This document shows, in pieces, positions 53,745 to 62,381 of a stretch of DNA of 64,000 nt. The stretch covers positions 62,001-126,000 of the forward strand of contig NZ_BAAARN010000003.1 in NCBI RefSeq assembly GCF_039532215.1, read 5' to 3'. Within the stretch, counting starts at the first letter, position 1; every line of letters begins with the position of its first letter. The notes under the pieces were generated by a model, which was not told where the DNA came from, did no database searches, and saw only the letters and a program-made list of their open reading frames with translations. The stretch is from Pedococcus aerophilus (GTDB taxonomy: Bacteria > Actinomycetota > Actinomycetes > Actinomycetales > Dermatophilaceae). The position numbers and the translations under genes are program-made.

Positions 53745-54206
53745 TCAGGACCTTCGGTACTCCACCTCGACAGGGTGGGGCGGGAACTCCGACGGCTGGC
53801 TCACGCCGGTCGGGACCCATCCGTGGCGCTCGTATAGGCGTCGCGCACGGTGGTTCTGCTCCAGGCACCACAACCGGGTGGCCGTGGACGCGGCGAGGAG
53901 ACTCGCGGCCAGGCCGCTGCCCCAGAGGTCGGGGCGCACCGCGAGGTGCCGCAGCCGGGCGCCGTGGTCGAAGGCCACGAAGCACGTCAGACCCTGCGCG
54001 TCGGTGCCCACGAGGGTGGTCGTCGCCGGGTCGGCGAGGACTGCCTCCCAGCGGGCCAGGACGTCGGCGTCGGGGTACGGGAACTGCGACGGCGGGTAGA
54101 TGTGGGACAAAGCGATGAGGTTCGCAGCCTTCTCGAGCTCTTTGAGCGCCAACGCATCCGGGCCCTTAGCCGGTCGGAGCACCGCGCTGTTCGCAAGACC
54201 TGTCAC
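53745..54206 (-). CDS. GNAT family N-acetyltransferase
   Basis: 153 residues from GTG 54206. The pattern is AVLRPAKGPDALALKELEKA, then SHIYPPSQFPYPDADVLARW, LVGTDAQGLTCFVAFD, the acetyl-CoA-binding LRHLAVRPDLWGSGLAASLL, and the C-terminal CLEQNHRARRLYERHGW common to RimI-like enzymes. Target unknown. It stands 33 bases upstream of the SDR gene on the same strand and may be cotranscribed with it. Confidence 0.88.
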   Translation of the reverse strand: MTGLANSAVLRPAKGPDALALKELEKAANLIALSHIYPPSQFPYPDADVLARWEAVLADPATTTLVGTDAQGLTCFVAFDHGARLRHLAVRPDLWGSGLAASLLAASTATRLWCLEQNHRARRLYERHGWVPTGVSQPSEFPPHPVEVEYRRS

Positions 54207-54285
54207 GCGGCCATGGTGCCACCCCCGGACAGCCGTGACAGGCCAGGAGAGCAGTCGTGTCGGGTGCGTGACGGGGCATGGAAGG

Positions 54286-54312
54286 ACCCGGCCAACTCAT
54301 ACTTGGCCGGGT
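54286..54312. terminator. Hairpin in the gabT-GNAT gap
   Basis: ACCCGGCCAA pairs with TTGGCCGGGT around a seven-base loop. It lies downstream of gabT and upstream of the acetyltransferase start, on the strand of both. Confidence 0.7.
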
Positions 54313-54344
54313 CGGTTCCTGTCTAACAGCGCCACGGGCGCACC

Positions 54345-54384
54345 CCGGTCACCGACACGCGACGATCGCGTGAACAGTGACCGG
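54345..54384. terminator. Hairpin just downstream of gabT
   Basis: CCGGTCAC (54345-54352) pairs with GTGACCGG (54377-54384), with an inner ACGCG/CGCGT pairing. It begins 18 bases after the gabT stop on the minus strand and is the likely gabT terminator. Confidence 0.65.
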
Positions 54385-54401
54385 CGGCGCGGATCGAAGG
54401 G

Positions 54402-55733
54402 TCAGACCGAGGCGGCGAACGCGTTCTCGAGGATGTCGAGGCCCTCGGAGAGCAGGTCGTCGCCGGAGGACAGCGGCGGCAGGAAGCGGAAGACGTTGCC
54501 GAAGGTGCCGCAGGTCAGGGTGACGAGGCCCTCGGCGTGGCAGGCCTTGTTGATCCGGCCAGTGAGGTCGGCATCCGGCGTCTTCTTGTCCAGGTCGCTC
54601 ACGAGCTCGACGGCGAGCATGGCTCCGCGTCCACGGATGTCGCCGATCACGCCGTACTTGTCGGCGAGTGCCTCGAGACGAGGACGGAACATCGCCTCCA
54701 CGGCCTTGGCGCGACCCCGGAGGTCGTCCTCCTTCATCGTCTCGATCGAGGCCAGGGCCGCAGCGCAGGCGACGGGGTTGCCCCCGTAGGTGCCGCCGAG
54801 TCCGCCGACGTGGATGGCGTCCATGACGTCCGCGCGCCCGGTCAGGGCCGCGAGCGGCATACCGCCCGCGATGCCCTTGGCCGTGGTGATGAGGTCGGGG
54901 ACCACGTCCTCGTGCTCGGAGGCGAACCAGTCACCGGTGCGGCAGAACCCGGTCTGGACCTCGTCGGCGATGAACAGGATGCCGTTCTCGGTGCACCAGT
55001 CGGAGACCTTCTTGACGAACCCGGGAGCCGGGACGATGAACCCGCCCTCGCCCTGGATCGGCTCGAGGATGACGGCCGCGGTGTTGTCCTCGCCGACCTG
55101 GGCGTGGACATCGGCGACGAAGGCCTCGAACGCCTCGTCGGCACAGGCCTCCGGGCCGGTGGGCCAGCGGTAGGGGTAGGCCATCTGCACGCGGTAGATC
55201 TCGCTGGCGAACGGCCCGAAGCGGTGCTTGTAGGGCATGTTCTTGGCGGTCAGGCCCATCGTGAGGTTGGTGCGACCGTGGTAGGCGTGGTCGAAGGCGA
55301 CGACGCCCTGGCGACCGGTGAAGTGACGGGCGACCTTGACGGCGTTCTCGACGGCCTCGGAGCCGGAGTTGAACAGCGCTGACCGCTTCTCGTGGGTGCC
55401 GGGGGTGAGCTCGGCGAGTGCCTCCGCGACGAGGACGTACTCCTCGTACGGCGTCACCATGAAGCAGGTGTGGGTGAAGTCGTTGATCTGCTTGGTGACC
55501 GCGTCGATCACCCGCTGGTTGCCGTTGCCGACGGTGGTGACGGCGATGCCCGAGCCGAAGTCGATGAGCTGGTTGCCGTCGACGTCGCGCAGGATGCCAC
55601 CGGCGGCCTGCTCGATGTAGACGGGGAGCCCGGTGCCGACGCCGGCGGAGACCGCAGCGGTCTTGCGCTGCTGAAGGGCCTGGGACTTCGGGCCGGGGAT
55701 GCTGGTGGTGAGGACGCGCTTCTGCTCGAGCAT
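54402..55733 (-). CDS. gabT: 4-aminobutyrate--2-oxoglutarate transaminase
   Basis: 443 residues from ATG 55733. Class III aminotransferase: FGSGIAVTTVGNGNQRVIDA, FNSGSEAVENAVKVARHFTG, FDHAYHGRTNLTMGLT, GGFIVPAPGF, FIADEVQTGFCRTG with the cofactor Asp, and DLITTAKGIAGGMPLAA with the Schiff-base Lys. The features are those of GabT, which converts GABA to succinate semialdehyde. No gabD or GABA permease lies beside it. It is divergent from the LigD-like gene; the 105-base gap holds both promoters. Confidence 0.93.
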   Translation of the reverse strand: MLEQKRVLTTSIPGPKSQALQQRKTAAVSAGVGTGLPVYIEQAAGGILRDVDGNQLIDFGSGIAVTTVGNGNQRVIDAVTKQINDFTHTCFMVTPYEEYVLVAEALAELTPGTHEKRSALFNSGSEAVENAVKVARHFTGRQGVVAFDHAYHGRTNLTMGLTAKNMPYKHRFGPFASEIYRVQMAYPYRWPTGPEACADEAFEAFVADVHAQVGEDNTAAVILEPIQGEGGFIVPAPGFVKKVSDWCTENGILFIADEVQTGFCRTGDWFASEHEDVVPDLITTAKGIAGGMPLAALTGRADVMDAIHVGGLGGTYGGNPVACAAALASIETMKEDDLRGRAKAVEAMFRPRLEALADKYGVIGDIRGRGAMLAVELVSDLDKKTPDADLTGRINKACHAEGLVTLTCGTFGNVFRFLPPLSSGDDLLSEGLDILENAFAASV

Positions 55734-55838
55734 GGAGCGAGCATACGACCGCCCCCAGGGGATCGACAGGCGACGTCCGACCGGCCCCGACAAGCCCGCC
55801 CGGGTGACGTCGCGTCGCACCGGCCCTAGGTTGGCTGC

Positions 55839-56813
55839 ATGGCACCCAAGGCGACGTCGCCCGCGATCGAGGTCGAGGTGGGCGAGCGCGACGTGCGCAT
55901 CTCCAACCCCGAGCGGGTGTACTTCCCCGAACGGGGCGAGACCAAGCTCGACCTGGTCAACTACTACCTGTCCGTGGGCGACGGGATCGTCAACGCCCTG
56001 CGCGAGCGGCCCTGCATGATGCACCGGTTCCCCGAGGGCGTGGCCGGCGAGAAGGTGCACCAGAAGCGGGTCCCGCACGGCGCTCCACCGTGGCTGGAGA
56101 CCGTGCGGGTGAAGTTCCCCCGCTACAACCGCACGGCCGACGAGCTGTGCGTCACCGAGCTGGCGCACGTCATCTGGGCCGTGCAGATGTCCACCGTCGA
56201 GTTCCACCCGTGGAACAGCCGTCGCGCACACGTCGAGAAGCCGGACGAGTGGCGGATCGACCTCGACCCGGGGCCGGAGTGCTCCTGGGACCGCGTCCAG
56301 CGCGTGACGCACGTCGTGCACGAGGTGCTCGACGAGATCGGCGCCGTCGGCTGGCCCAAGACCAGCGGCGGCTCGGGACTCCACGTCTACGTCCGGATCG
56401 ATCCCCAGTGGGGGTTCAAGGACGTACGGCGCGCAGCCCTCGCCTTCGCCCGCGAGGTGGAGCGTCGCGCTCCCGAGGACGTCACGACGACGTGGTGGCG
56501 CAAGGACCGTGACCCCGCGGCGCTGTTCGTCGACTACAACCAGAACGCGCGCGACCACACCATCGCCAGCGCGTACTCGGTGCGGGGCAACGCCCGCGGC
56601 ACGGTGTCGACCCCGATCCGGTGGGACGAGGTCGACGACGTGACCCCCGACGACTTCACCATCGCCACCGTCCCGGCGCGCTACGCCGACCTCGGCGACC
56701 TGCACGCCGGCATCGACGAGGCGGTCTTCGAGATCGACCAGCTGGTCGAGTGGGCCGAGCGCGACGAGCGAGACGGGGCCCAGGACCCACCGGAGACCGC
56801 AGACGCGGACTGA
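55839..56813 (+). CDS. Stand-alone LigD-type polymerase/primase domain protein
   Basis: 324 residues from ATG 55839, six bases after TAGGTT (55827-55832), so probably leaderless. Archaeo-eukaryotic primase-like fold as in the LigD polymerase domain: ISNPERVYFPERGETKLDLV, MHRFPEGV, EFHPWNSR, the catalytic RIDLDPGPE, TSGGSGLHVYVRI, and FVDYNQNARDHTIASAYSVR. In complete non-homologous end joining LigD also has ligase and nuclease domains; here only the polymerase part exists. No Ku or ligase gene is in the window. It likely fills or primes DNA ends during repair. Confidence 0.92.
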   Translation: MAPKATSPAIEVEVGERDVRISNPERVYFPERGETKLDLVNYYLSVGDGIVNALRERPCMMHRFPEGVAGEKVHQKRVPHGAPPWLETVRVKFPRYNRTADELCVTELAHVIWAVQMSTVEFHPWNSRRAHVEKPDEWRIDLDPGPECSWDRVQRVTHVVHEVLDEIGAVGWPKTSGGSGLHVYVRIDPQWGFKDVRRAALAFAREVERRAPEDVTTTWWRKDRDPAALFVDYNQNARDHTIASAYSVRGNARGTVSTPIRWDEVDDVTPDDFTIATVPARYADLGDLHAGIDEAVFEIDQLVEWAERDERDGAQDPPETADAD

Positions 56814-56855
56814 ATTGCTCGCCATACCCGCACCTGCGGACCTAGAGTGGGCCGC

Positions 56856-57260
56856 ATGCCGCAGCTACGGATCAAGGATGCCGCCACCTTTCTTGGGGTG
56901 AGCGATGACACCGTGCGCCGCTGGGTCGACAGCGGCGCCCTCGTCGCCGAGACCGACGAGGCCGGGCGCAAGGTCGTCGACGGCTACCAGGTGGCCCTGC
57001 TGGCCCGCGACCAGGCGCACACCGCGACCGATCCGTCCACGGTGGGCCGGTCGGCGCGCAACCGCTTCGTCGGACTCGTCACCGACATCAAGACCGACAC
57101 GGTGATGGCCCAGGTCGAGCTGCAGTGCGGACCGTTCCGCGTCGTCTCGCTGATGAGCAGCGAGGCCGTCCGCGACCTCGGTCTCGAGCTCGGTTCGGTC
57201 GCCATCGCCGTCGTGAAGTCCACCACCGTCATCGTCGAGACCCCGCAGGGAGCATCATGA
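56856..57260 (+). CDS. HTH-TOBE molybdate-binding protein
   Basis: 134 residues from ATG 56856; TAGAGT (56843-56848) seven bases upstream points to a leaderless start. Residues 1-55 form a MerR/excisionase-like helix-turn-helix (LRIKDAATFLGVSDDTVRRW). Residues 68-132 form one TOBE (Mop-like) domain (NRFVGLVTDIKTDTVMAQVE, then SLMSSEAVRDLGLELGS and VVKSTTVIV), which binds molybdate or tungstate. Its TGA overlaps the modA ATG. It may sense molybdate and control the mod operon, or store it. Confidence 0.88.
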   Translation: MPQLRIKDAATFLGVSDDTVRRWVDSGALVAETDEAGRKVVDGYQVALLARDQAHTATDPSTVGRSARNRFVGLVTDIKTDTVMAQVELQCGPFRVVSLMSSEAVRDLGLELGSVAIAVVKSTTVIVETPQGAS

Positions 57261-58096
57261 TCCGCCGCCTCCGCCCCACCCGTCTGGCCCTCGCGGTCAC
57301 CGCGCTCACCCTCGGCACCGTCGCCTGTGGCAGCGGGGCAGGCGACTCGGCCGGTGGGTCCGCGTCGAGCTCTGCGTCGCAGGCCTCGGGCGGGGCCTCG
57401 GGCTCGGGCAACGGACTCTCGGGTGAGATCACGGTCTTCGCCGCGGCGTCGCTCAAGAAGACGTTCACCCAGATCGGCGCCGACCTCGAGAAGGCGAACC
57501 CCGGGACGAGCGTGAAGTTCAGCTTCGCCGGGTCCTCGGACCTCGTCGCCCAGATCCAGCAGGGCGCCCCCGCCGACGTGTTCGCCTCGGCGGACACGAA
57601 GAACATGGACAAGGTGACCGCCGAGTCGCTCACCTCCGCCGACCCCGTCGTGTTCGCCTCGAACACCCTCGAGATCGCCGTGCCCCCCGGCAACCCCGCG
57701 AAGATCACCTCGTTCGCCGACCTCACGAAGTCCGGGACCAAGGTCGTGCTCTGCGCGCCGGCCGTCCCGTGCGGTTCGGCCGCGGCGAAGGTCGAGGCGG
57801 CTGCCGGCGTCGACATCAAGCCGGTCAGCGAGGAGCAGTCGGTCACCGACGTGCTGGGCAAGGTGACCGCCGGGGAGGCCGACGCGGGCCTCGTCTACGT
57901 CACCGACGTCCTGGGCGCCGGCGACACGGTGCAGGGCATCGCCTTCCCGGAGTCGTCCGCCGCCGTGAACTCCTACCCCATCGCCGCCCTCAAGGCCTCG
58001 AAGAACGCCGCACTGGCCGAGGCCTTCGTCGAAGCCGTCACCGGTGAGGGCGGGCAGCAGGTCCTCGCCGACGCCGGGTTCGCCAAGGCGCCGTGA
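57257..58096 (+). CDS. modA: Molybdate ABC transporter substrate-binding lipoprotein
   Basis: 279 residues from ATG 57257 (ATGA overlap). Lipoprotein signal [20 protein letters not shown] with the Cys at about 24 (LGTVAC), a Ser/Gly-rich linker, then the ModA fold: [71 protein letters not shown]. The oxyanion-binding Ser residues (AAASL; AGSSDL) are in place. It binds molybdate or tungstate outside the membrane and passes it to ModB. Confidence 0.94.
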   Translation: MIRRLRPTRLALAVTALTLGTVACGSGAGDSAGGSASSSASQASGGASGSGNGLSGEITVFAAASLKKTFTQIGADLEKANPGTSVKFSFAGSSDLVAQIQQGAPADVFASADTKNMDKVTAESLTSADPVVFASNTLEIAVPPGNPAKITSFADLTKSGTKVVLCAPAVPCGSAAAKVEAAAGVDIKPVSEEQSVTDVLGKVTAGEADAGLVYVTDVLGAGDTVQGIAFPESSAAVNSYPIAALKASKNAALAEAFVEAVTGEGGQQVLADAGFAKAP

Positions 58097-58908
58097 GCCC
58101 TACCCGATCCCGGGGCACCGGCCGACCTGCCCCGCGCCTGGGGCTGCCCGCCTGGGTGTTCGTGCCTGCGGCCGTGGGCGCCGTGTTCGTCGTCCTGCCC
58201 CTGCTCGCGATGCTCACGCGGGTCGAGTGGGCGCAGTTCCCCGATCTGGTGACGTCGGAGTCGTCGCGGGCCGCCCTGCTCCTCAGCCTGCGGACCTCCG
58301 CAGCGAGCACCGTCCTGTGCGTCGTGTTCGGGGTGCCGATGGCGGTGGTGCTGGCGCGCACCGAGTTCAGGGGCCAGTCCGTGCTGCGCTCCCTCGTCCT
58401 GCTCCCCCTCGTGCTGCCGCCGGTCGTCGGCGGCATCGCCCTGCTCTACACCTTCGGCCGCCGGGGACTGCTCGGCGAGACCATCGAGGTCCTCGGCCTC
58501 CAGATCGCCTTCTCCACCACCGCCGTCGTCCTCGCCCAGACCTTCGTGGCGCTGCCCTTCCTCGTCGTGAGCCTGGAGGGGGCCTTGCGAACAGGAGGGC
58601 AGCGCTACGAGGAGGTCGCCGCCACGCTGGGCGCCCGTCCCACCACGGTCTTCCTGCGCGTCACGCTGCCTCTCGTCCTGCCCGGCCTGGCGTCGGGTGC
58701 GGTGCTGGCCTTCGCCCGCGCCCTGGGCGAGTTCGGCGCGACGATCACCTTCGCCGGGAGCCTGCAAGGCGTCACGCGCACGCTCCCCCTCGAGATCTAC
58801 CTCCAGCGGGAGTCCGATCCCCAAGCAGCAGTGGCTCTTTCGCTGGTCCTCGTCGTCGTCGCCACCCTCGTCATCACCGTCACCCGTCGTTCCAGGACGG
58901 CTCTGTGA
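58093..58908 (+). CDS. modB: Molybdate ABC transporter permease
   Basis: 271 residues from GTG 58093, overlapping the modA stop by GTGA. Five to six membrane helices starting at [40 protein letters not shown] near residue 105 is the ModB signature; the ATPase-coupling loop is [20 protein letters not shown] near 175, followed by [13 protein letters not shown]. It forms the membrane channel with ModC. Length and order are standard. Confidence 0.94.
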   Translation: MSPTRSRGTGRPAPRLGLPAWVFVPAAVGAVFVVLPLLAMLTRVEWAQFPDLVTSESSRAALLLSLRTSAASTVLCVVFGVPMAVVLARTEFRGQSVLRSLVLLPLVLPPVVGGIALLYTFGRRGLLGETIEVLGLQIAFSTTAVVLAQTFVALPFLVVSLEGALRTGGQRYEEVAATLGARPTTVFLRVTLPLVLPGLASGAVLAFARALGEFGATITFAGSLQGVTRTLPLEIYLQRESDPQAAVALSLVLVVVATLVITVTRRSRTAL

Positions 58909-59963
58909 GCCTGGACGCGGTCCTGCGCGTGCCCGGTCGCGCCGTCGACCTGGCCCTGCGCGTGGACCAGGGACGGACCCTGGCGCTGCTCGGCGCCAAC
59001 GGCGCGGGCAAGTCCACGGCCCTCGCCGCGGTCGCTGGGCTCCTGCACCCTGACGAGGGCGAGATCCGCCTCGGCGGTCGGATCCTGTTCTCCGCCAACG
59101 GGTCCGGCACCTGGGTGCCACCCCACGCCCGGGGCGTCGCCCTCCTCGCGCAGGAAGCTCGTCTGTTCCCCCACCTGTCCGTCACCGACAACGTCGCCTT
59201 CGGTCCGCGCAGTGCCGGTATGCCGCGTCGCGACGCCCGCGCGCGGGCCGCCCACTGGCTCGCCGAGGTGGAGGCGTCGGACCTCGCCGACCGCCGTCCG
59301 TCGGCGCTCTCCGGAGGACAGGCCCAACGCGTGGCCATCGCCAGAGCCCTGGCGACCGAACCCGAGCTGCTGCTGCTCGACGAGCCACTGTCGGCACTCG
59401 ACGTCGAGGCGGCTCCCGCGATCCGTCAGCTGCTGCGTCGGGTGCTGCGGGACCGCACCACGGTGGTCGTCACGCACGACATCCTCGACGCCGTGCTGCT
59501 CGCCGACGACGTCGCCGTGCTCGAGTCCGGACGGGTCGTCGAGCAGGGGCCGACGACCCGGGTGCTCTCGAGACCGACCAGCGCCTTCGCTGCGCGGATC
59601 GCCGGGCTCAACCTCGTGCGCGGGACCAGCGACCACGCGGGCACCGGCACAGCCGTCCGGACCGCCGAGGGGCTGCGCGTCGAGGGCCTCGCGGACGAGG
59701 CACTCACCCCCGGCGACCCCGCGGTGGCCGTCTTCAGCCCCGGAGCCGTCGGCGTCTACCGGGAGGCCCCGCACGGGAGCCCACGCAACGCCCTGCGGGC
59801 CACGGTGACCGACCTCGAGCCGCACGGGCACCAGGTCCGGGTCCACACGGCCCACGTGTCCGCGGACATCACGCCGGCCGCGGTGGCCGAGCTCGACCTC
59901 GCCATCGGCACCGAGGTCGTCCTCACGGTGAAGGCGAGCGAGGTGGCGGTCTACGCCGCGTGA
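58905..59963 (+). CDS. modC: Molybdate ABC transporter ATP-binding protein
   Basis: 352 residues from GTG 58905, overlapping the modB stop by GTGA. Walker [10 protein letters not shown] near residue 27, Q-loop [14 protein letters not shown], signature [15 protein letters not shown], Walker [15 protein letters not shown] and H-loop VTHDILDAV. The C-terminal 110 residues carry a TOBE domain ([19 protein letters not shown]) that binds molybdate and can inhibit transport. With modA and modB it completes the importer. Confidence 0.94.
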   Translation: MSLDAVLRVPGRAVDLALRVDQGRTLALLGANGAGKSTALAAVAGLLHPDEGEIRLGGRILFSANGSGTWVPPHARGVALLAQEARLFPHLSVTDNVAFGPRSAGMPRRDARARAAHWLAEVEASDLADRRPSALSGGQAQRVAIARALATEPELLLLDEPLSALDVEAAPAIRQLLRRVLRDRTTVVVTHDILDAVLLADDVAVLESGRVVEQGPTTRVLSRPTSAFAARIAGLNLVRGTSDHAGTGTAVRTAEGLRVEGLADEALTPGDPAVAVFSPGAVGVYREAPHGSPRNALRATVTDLEPHGHQVRVHTAHVSADITPAAVAELDLAIGTEVVLTVKASEVAVYAA

Positions 59964-60008
59964 GCGTCCGGGGCCCTCGACCGACTCGGCGTGCACCATG
60001 ATCAGGGA

Positions 60009-60641
60009 ATGGCGGAGCAGCGGAGGCGACCCTGCCGGTGGTGGGTTCCGGCACTGGTTCTGTCAGCCACGACCGGACAGCTCGCCGTGGCCACCTTCGC
60101 CAGCGGGCTGCCGCAGTTCGAGGGCAAGGCCTTCGGCGCCAGGCTCATCGCCTATCCCCTGCTGATGCTCCTCGTCCCGGCGGTGTGGTGGGCGTCCCAC
60201 CGCCGGGGTCGACCGGCCGTGCCGTGGGGGGCCTTCGCGCTCGTCATGGCGCCGTTCCTCATCGACGTCACCGGCAACACCCTCGACCTCTACGACTCGG
60301 TCACCTGGTGGGACGACGCGAACCACTTCGTCAACTGGGCCCTGCTGTGCGGGGGGCTGGGACTGCTCATGGTGCACCGGGTCCCGTCCACCTGGGTTCG
60401 GGTCCTGCTCGTCACCGGGCTCGGTGCCGTGCTCGCCATCGCGTGGGAGCTGGCCGAGTGGTGGACCTTCATCCGTCATGGGACCGAGCTCGGCACCGCC
60501 TACACGGACACGCTGGGCGACGAGGCGCTCGGCACGCTGGGTGCGCTGCTGGCGGGCGCGGTGCTCGCCCGCCGGACGGTGCCCCTCAACCCCGGTGCGG
60601 GAGCTCCTGGAGGACCCAGCGGTTCCCGTCGGGGTCGCTGA
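60009..60641 (+). CDS. YjdF/DUF2238-like membrane protein
   Basis: 210 residues from ATG 60009; GTG 59991 in the same frame is possible. About six membrane helices. The diagnostic parts are IDVTGNTLDLYDSVTWWDDA, NHFVNWALLCGGLGLL, AWELAEWWTF and YTDTLGDEALGTLGALL, with conserved acidic and His residues in membrane-proximal loops. These resemble DUF2238 proteins. Function unknown. The 3' end overlaps the convergent VOC gene by 56 bases. The gene stands after modC, 45 bases away, but relation to molybdate is unproven. Confidence 0.78.
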   Translation: MAEQRRRPCRWWVPALVLSATTGQLAVATFASGLPQFEGKAFGARLIAYPLLMLLVPAVWWASHRRGRPAVPWGAFALVMAPFLIDVTGNTLDLYDSVTWWDDANHFVNWALLCGGLGLLMVHRVPSTWVRVLLVTGLGAVLAIAWELAEWWTFIRHGTELGTAYTDTLGDEALGTLGALLAGAVLARRTVPLNPGAGAPGGPSGSRRGR

Positions 60642-60954
60642 AGTTCACGAAGCGACCCCAGGCGAGCTGCTCGACGGGGGTGCACTCGATGCCGCGGTCG
60701 GCGAGGTACGCGTGGGCGGCATCGGCGTCCTCGACGACGACCTGGATGTACTGCGCCTGCCCGTCCGGCAGCATGCCCAGACCGGTGCCGAAGCAGAAGG
60801 AGCAGGCCGAACCCGGCGGGGTCACCTGGACGAAGCGCAGGTCGTCACTCGGCGAACCGTCCTGCTCGGCCACCCAGCCCAGCCGGGCGTAGAAGTCCTT
60901 GGCCCGGTCGACGTCCGACACGGAGATGGGGATGAGCTCGATCTTGAAGTCCAT
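60586..60954 (-). CDS. VOC (glyoxalase-like) family protein
   Basis: 122 residues from ATG 60954. MDFKIELIPISVSDVDRAKD, FYARLGWVAEQD, RFVQVTPPGSACSFCFGTG, YIQVVVEDADAAHAYLADRG and FVNFSDPDGNRWVLQEL are the usual pieces of small VOC proteins. The sequence lacks a full set of His/Glu metal ligands, so it may bind a ligand without catalysis. It overlaps the YjdF-like gene tail-to-tail. Monocistronic. Confidence 0.88.
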   Translation of the reverse strand: MDFKIELIPISVSDVDRAKDFYARLGWVAEQDGSPSDDLRFVQVTPPGSACSFCFGTGLGMLPDGQAQYIQVVVEDADAAHAYLADRGIECTPVEQLAWGRFVNFSDPDGNRWVLQELPHRG

Positions 60955-61054
60955 GGTGCGTCCTGTCGCTCGCTGGGCCACGGGGTCTCGTGGTGTCTCC
61001 AGCGTAGGAACGCCTCCGGTCAGTTCCTGACCTGTTGCCGGCACGCCACGACCA

Positions 61055-61282
61055 CTAGGGGTTGCGGCGGTGCAGCTCGTCGATGATGACCTGCTCGCGA
61101 GCCAGGGCCGCCAGCACCTCGGGATCGTCCACCGAGGAGCCTGCCGCCCGCACGACGTCCTCGAGATGGGCCAGCTCGGCGAGCAGCTGGCGGACGCTCG
61201 GCTCACCGGCCTCGACCGGAGCCTCGGTCCCGGTGAGGGGCGTCGGCTCGACCGGACGTACCGACTCCAGGAAATCGGTCAT
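61055..61282 (-). CDS. Small protein of unknown function
   Basis: 75 residues from ATG 61282, preceded by an excellent ribosome-binding site (AAGGAGG). Acidic N-terminus with Pro/Thr, then a helical half: VRQLLAELAHLEDVVRAA, DPEVLAALAREQVIIDELHR. The pattern of Leu and charged residues suggests a short coiled coil or helical hairpin. I do not recognise a family. The strong ribosome-binding site and normal codon bias support it as a real gene. Confidence 0.7.
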   Translation of the reverse strand: MTDFLESVRPVEPTPLTGTEAPVEAGEPSVRQLLAELAHLEDVVRAAGSSVDDPEVLAALAREQVIIDELHRRNP

Positions 61283-61582
61283 CGGCGGCCTCCTTGCTCG
61301 CGGCGAATTGAAGGCTCCGACTGCTTGAAGCCAGATGATCATGAGTCGGTTTGTCCCCACTTGTCAACGCGAACGGCGCCTGACCAGCGACCCCCTCACC
61401 ACGCGCCGCAGGATCCGGCGGGCGATCCGACGGACCCCCGCGCGACGCCGATCCGGCGACGCGTGCGACCCGGTCGCTGCCGACGGGGACACCTCGGGCC
61501 GACGGCGGCAAGCAGGACGGGACGCCATCACCTGGAGGCTGAGGTTGTCCTGCTGCGTCCGGTAGGCGCGGAGCTCGTCGGG
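61283..61582. other. Intergenic region without a recognisable gene
   Basis: About 300 bases between the small gene and the glycosyltransferase remnant. Composition is less GC-rich near 61300-61370 (for example GATGATCATGAGTCGG), which probably includes the promoter of the small gene at 61282. No convincing open frame, repeat or RNA gene is seen. Confidence 0.5.
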
Positions 61583-61935
61583 TCACTCGGGGCATGGTGA
61601 CGGCAGCGGGAGGTCCGGGTCTGTCGCCACTCGACGCAAGGCCTTCCACCCGAGCACCTCGAACTCCGCTCGAAGGTCCACCACGACGCCCAGTTGGGTC
61701 GCGTGGCGGCCACCTCGTCGAGGACGGCGCTGGTCCCGTCCGTCGAGCCGTCGTCGACGACGACCACCTCGAAGCGGTCCTGCGGCAGCGTCTGGGCGTC
61801 GAGCGACCGCACCAGCTCGTGCAGCGCCTCGCCGGTGTTGTACGCCGCCACGACGACGGTGAACGCGAGCTCCGAACCGGCCTCCGTGGAGACGGTGAGC
61901 ACCGGGTCGAGTGGTCGGGGAGGGTTCCTGGACAT
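61583..61935 (-). pseudogene. Remnant of a family 2 glycosyltransferase
   Basis: From ATG 61935 (MSRNPPRPLDPVL) the frame gives a clear GT2 N-terminus: LAFTVVVAAYNTGEALHELV, SLDAQTLPQDRFEVVVVDDG, STDGTSAVLDEVAATRPN. Then the frame degenerates. In another frame the following DNA reads LGVVVDLRAEFEVLGWKALR and RVATDPDLPLP to a stop at 61583-61585, which looks like a protein C-terminus. The simplest reading is a large internal deletion joining the two ends of a glycosyltransferase gene out of frame. The DxD region and acceptor domain are gone, so it cannot be active. Confidence 0.65.
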
Positions 61936-62111
61936 CACCCAGAACCTACCGCTGCGCCGGCGACGCAACTTTTTCCGAGACGGACCCATCCGGTCCGGAC
62001 AGGGCTCCGAATGTGAGGTGGGTCACCCCAGCGTCGGATCCCCGCATCCGGCGTGAGGCCCCACCCAGCGCGGCAGCAACCAGCCGGTCGCGCCCAGCGA
62101 AGGAGATCCTC

Positions 62112-62378
62112 ATGTCCGATGCCACTCGGCGAACGTTCCTGGCTGCAGCCGGGACGGGCGCCGCTGCCGCCGCTGCAGCGGTCGCAGCCGCCCCGGGGGC
62201 CAGCGCGGCCCCCGCGACCACCACAGCCGCCGGGTCCGCGGCACCGACGGGGCCCCGCCTCGTCGCCTACGTCGACGACCCGAAGTCCGGGCGCCTCACC
62301 GTCATGTACGGCGAGGACGAGGTCACCGTCCAGGACGCCGACCTCGTCCGCCGCCTCACCCGAGCAGCAGGGAAGTGA
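62112..62378 (+). CDS. Small Tat-signal protein encoded before DUF4331
   Basis: 88 residues from ATG 62112, preceded by GAAGGAGATCC. The N-terminus SDATRRTFLAAAGTGAAAAA is a twin-arginine signal (RRTFL), with an Ala-rich hydrophobic core and a cleavage site near ASA-AP. The mature part is only about 50 residues: Thr/Ala linker, then RLVAYVDDPKSGRLTVMYGE and VQDADLVRRLTRAAGK. No known domain. The DUF4331 gene starts three bases after its stop, so the two are translationally linked. Confidence 0.8.
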   Translation: MSDATRRTFLAAAGTGAAAAAAAVAAAPGASAAPATTTAAGSAAPTGPRLVAYVDDPKSGRLTVMYGEDEVTVQDADLVRRLTRAAGK

Positions 62379-62381
62379 CCC

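Noticed and set aside
54286-54384. tRNA or small RNA gene
   Set aside because: The two hairpins do not make a cloverleaf and no T-loop motif is present; terminators explain them.
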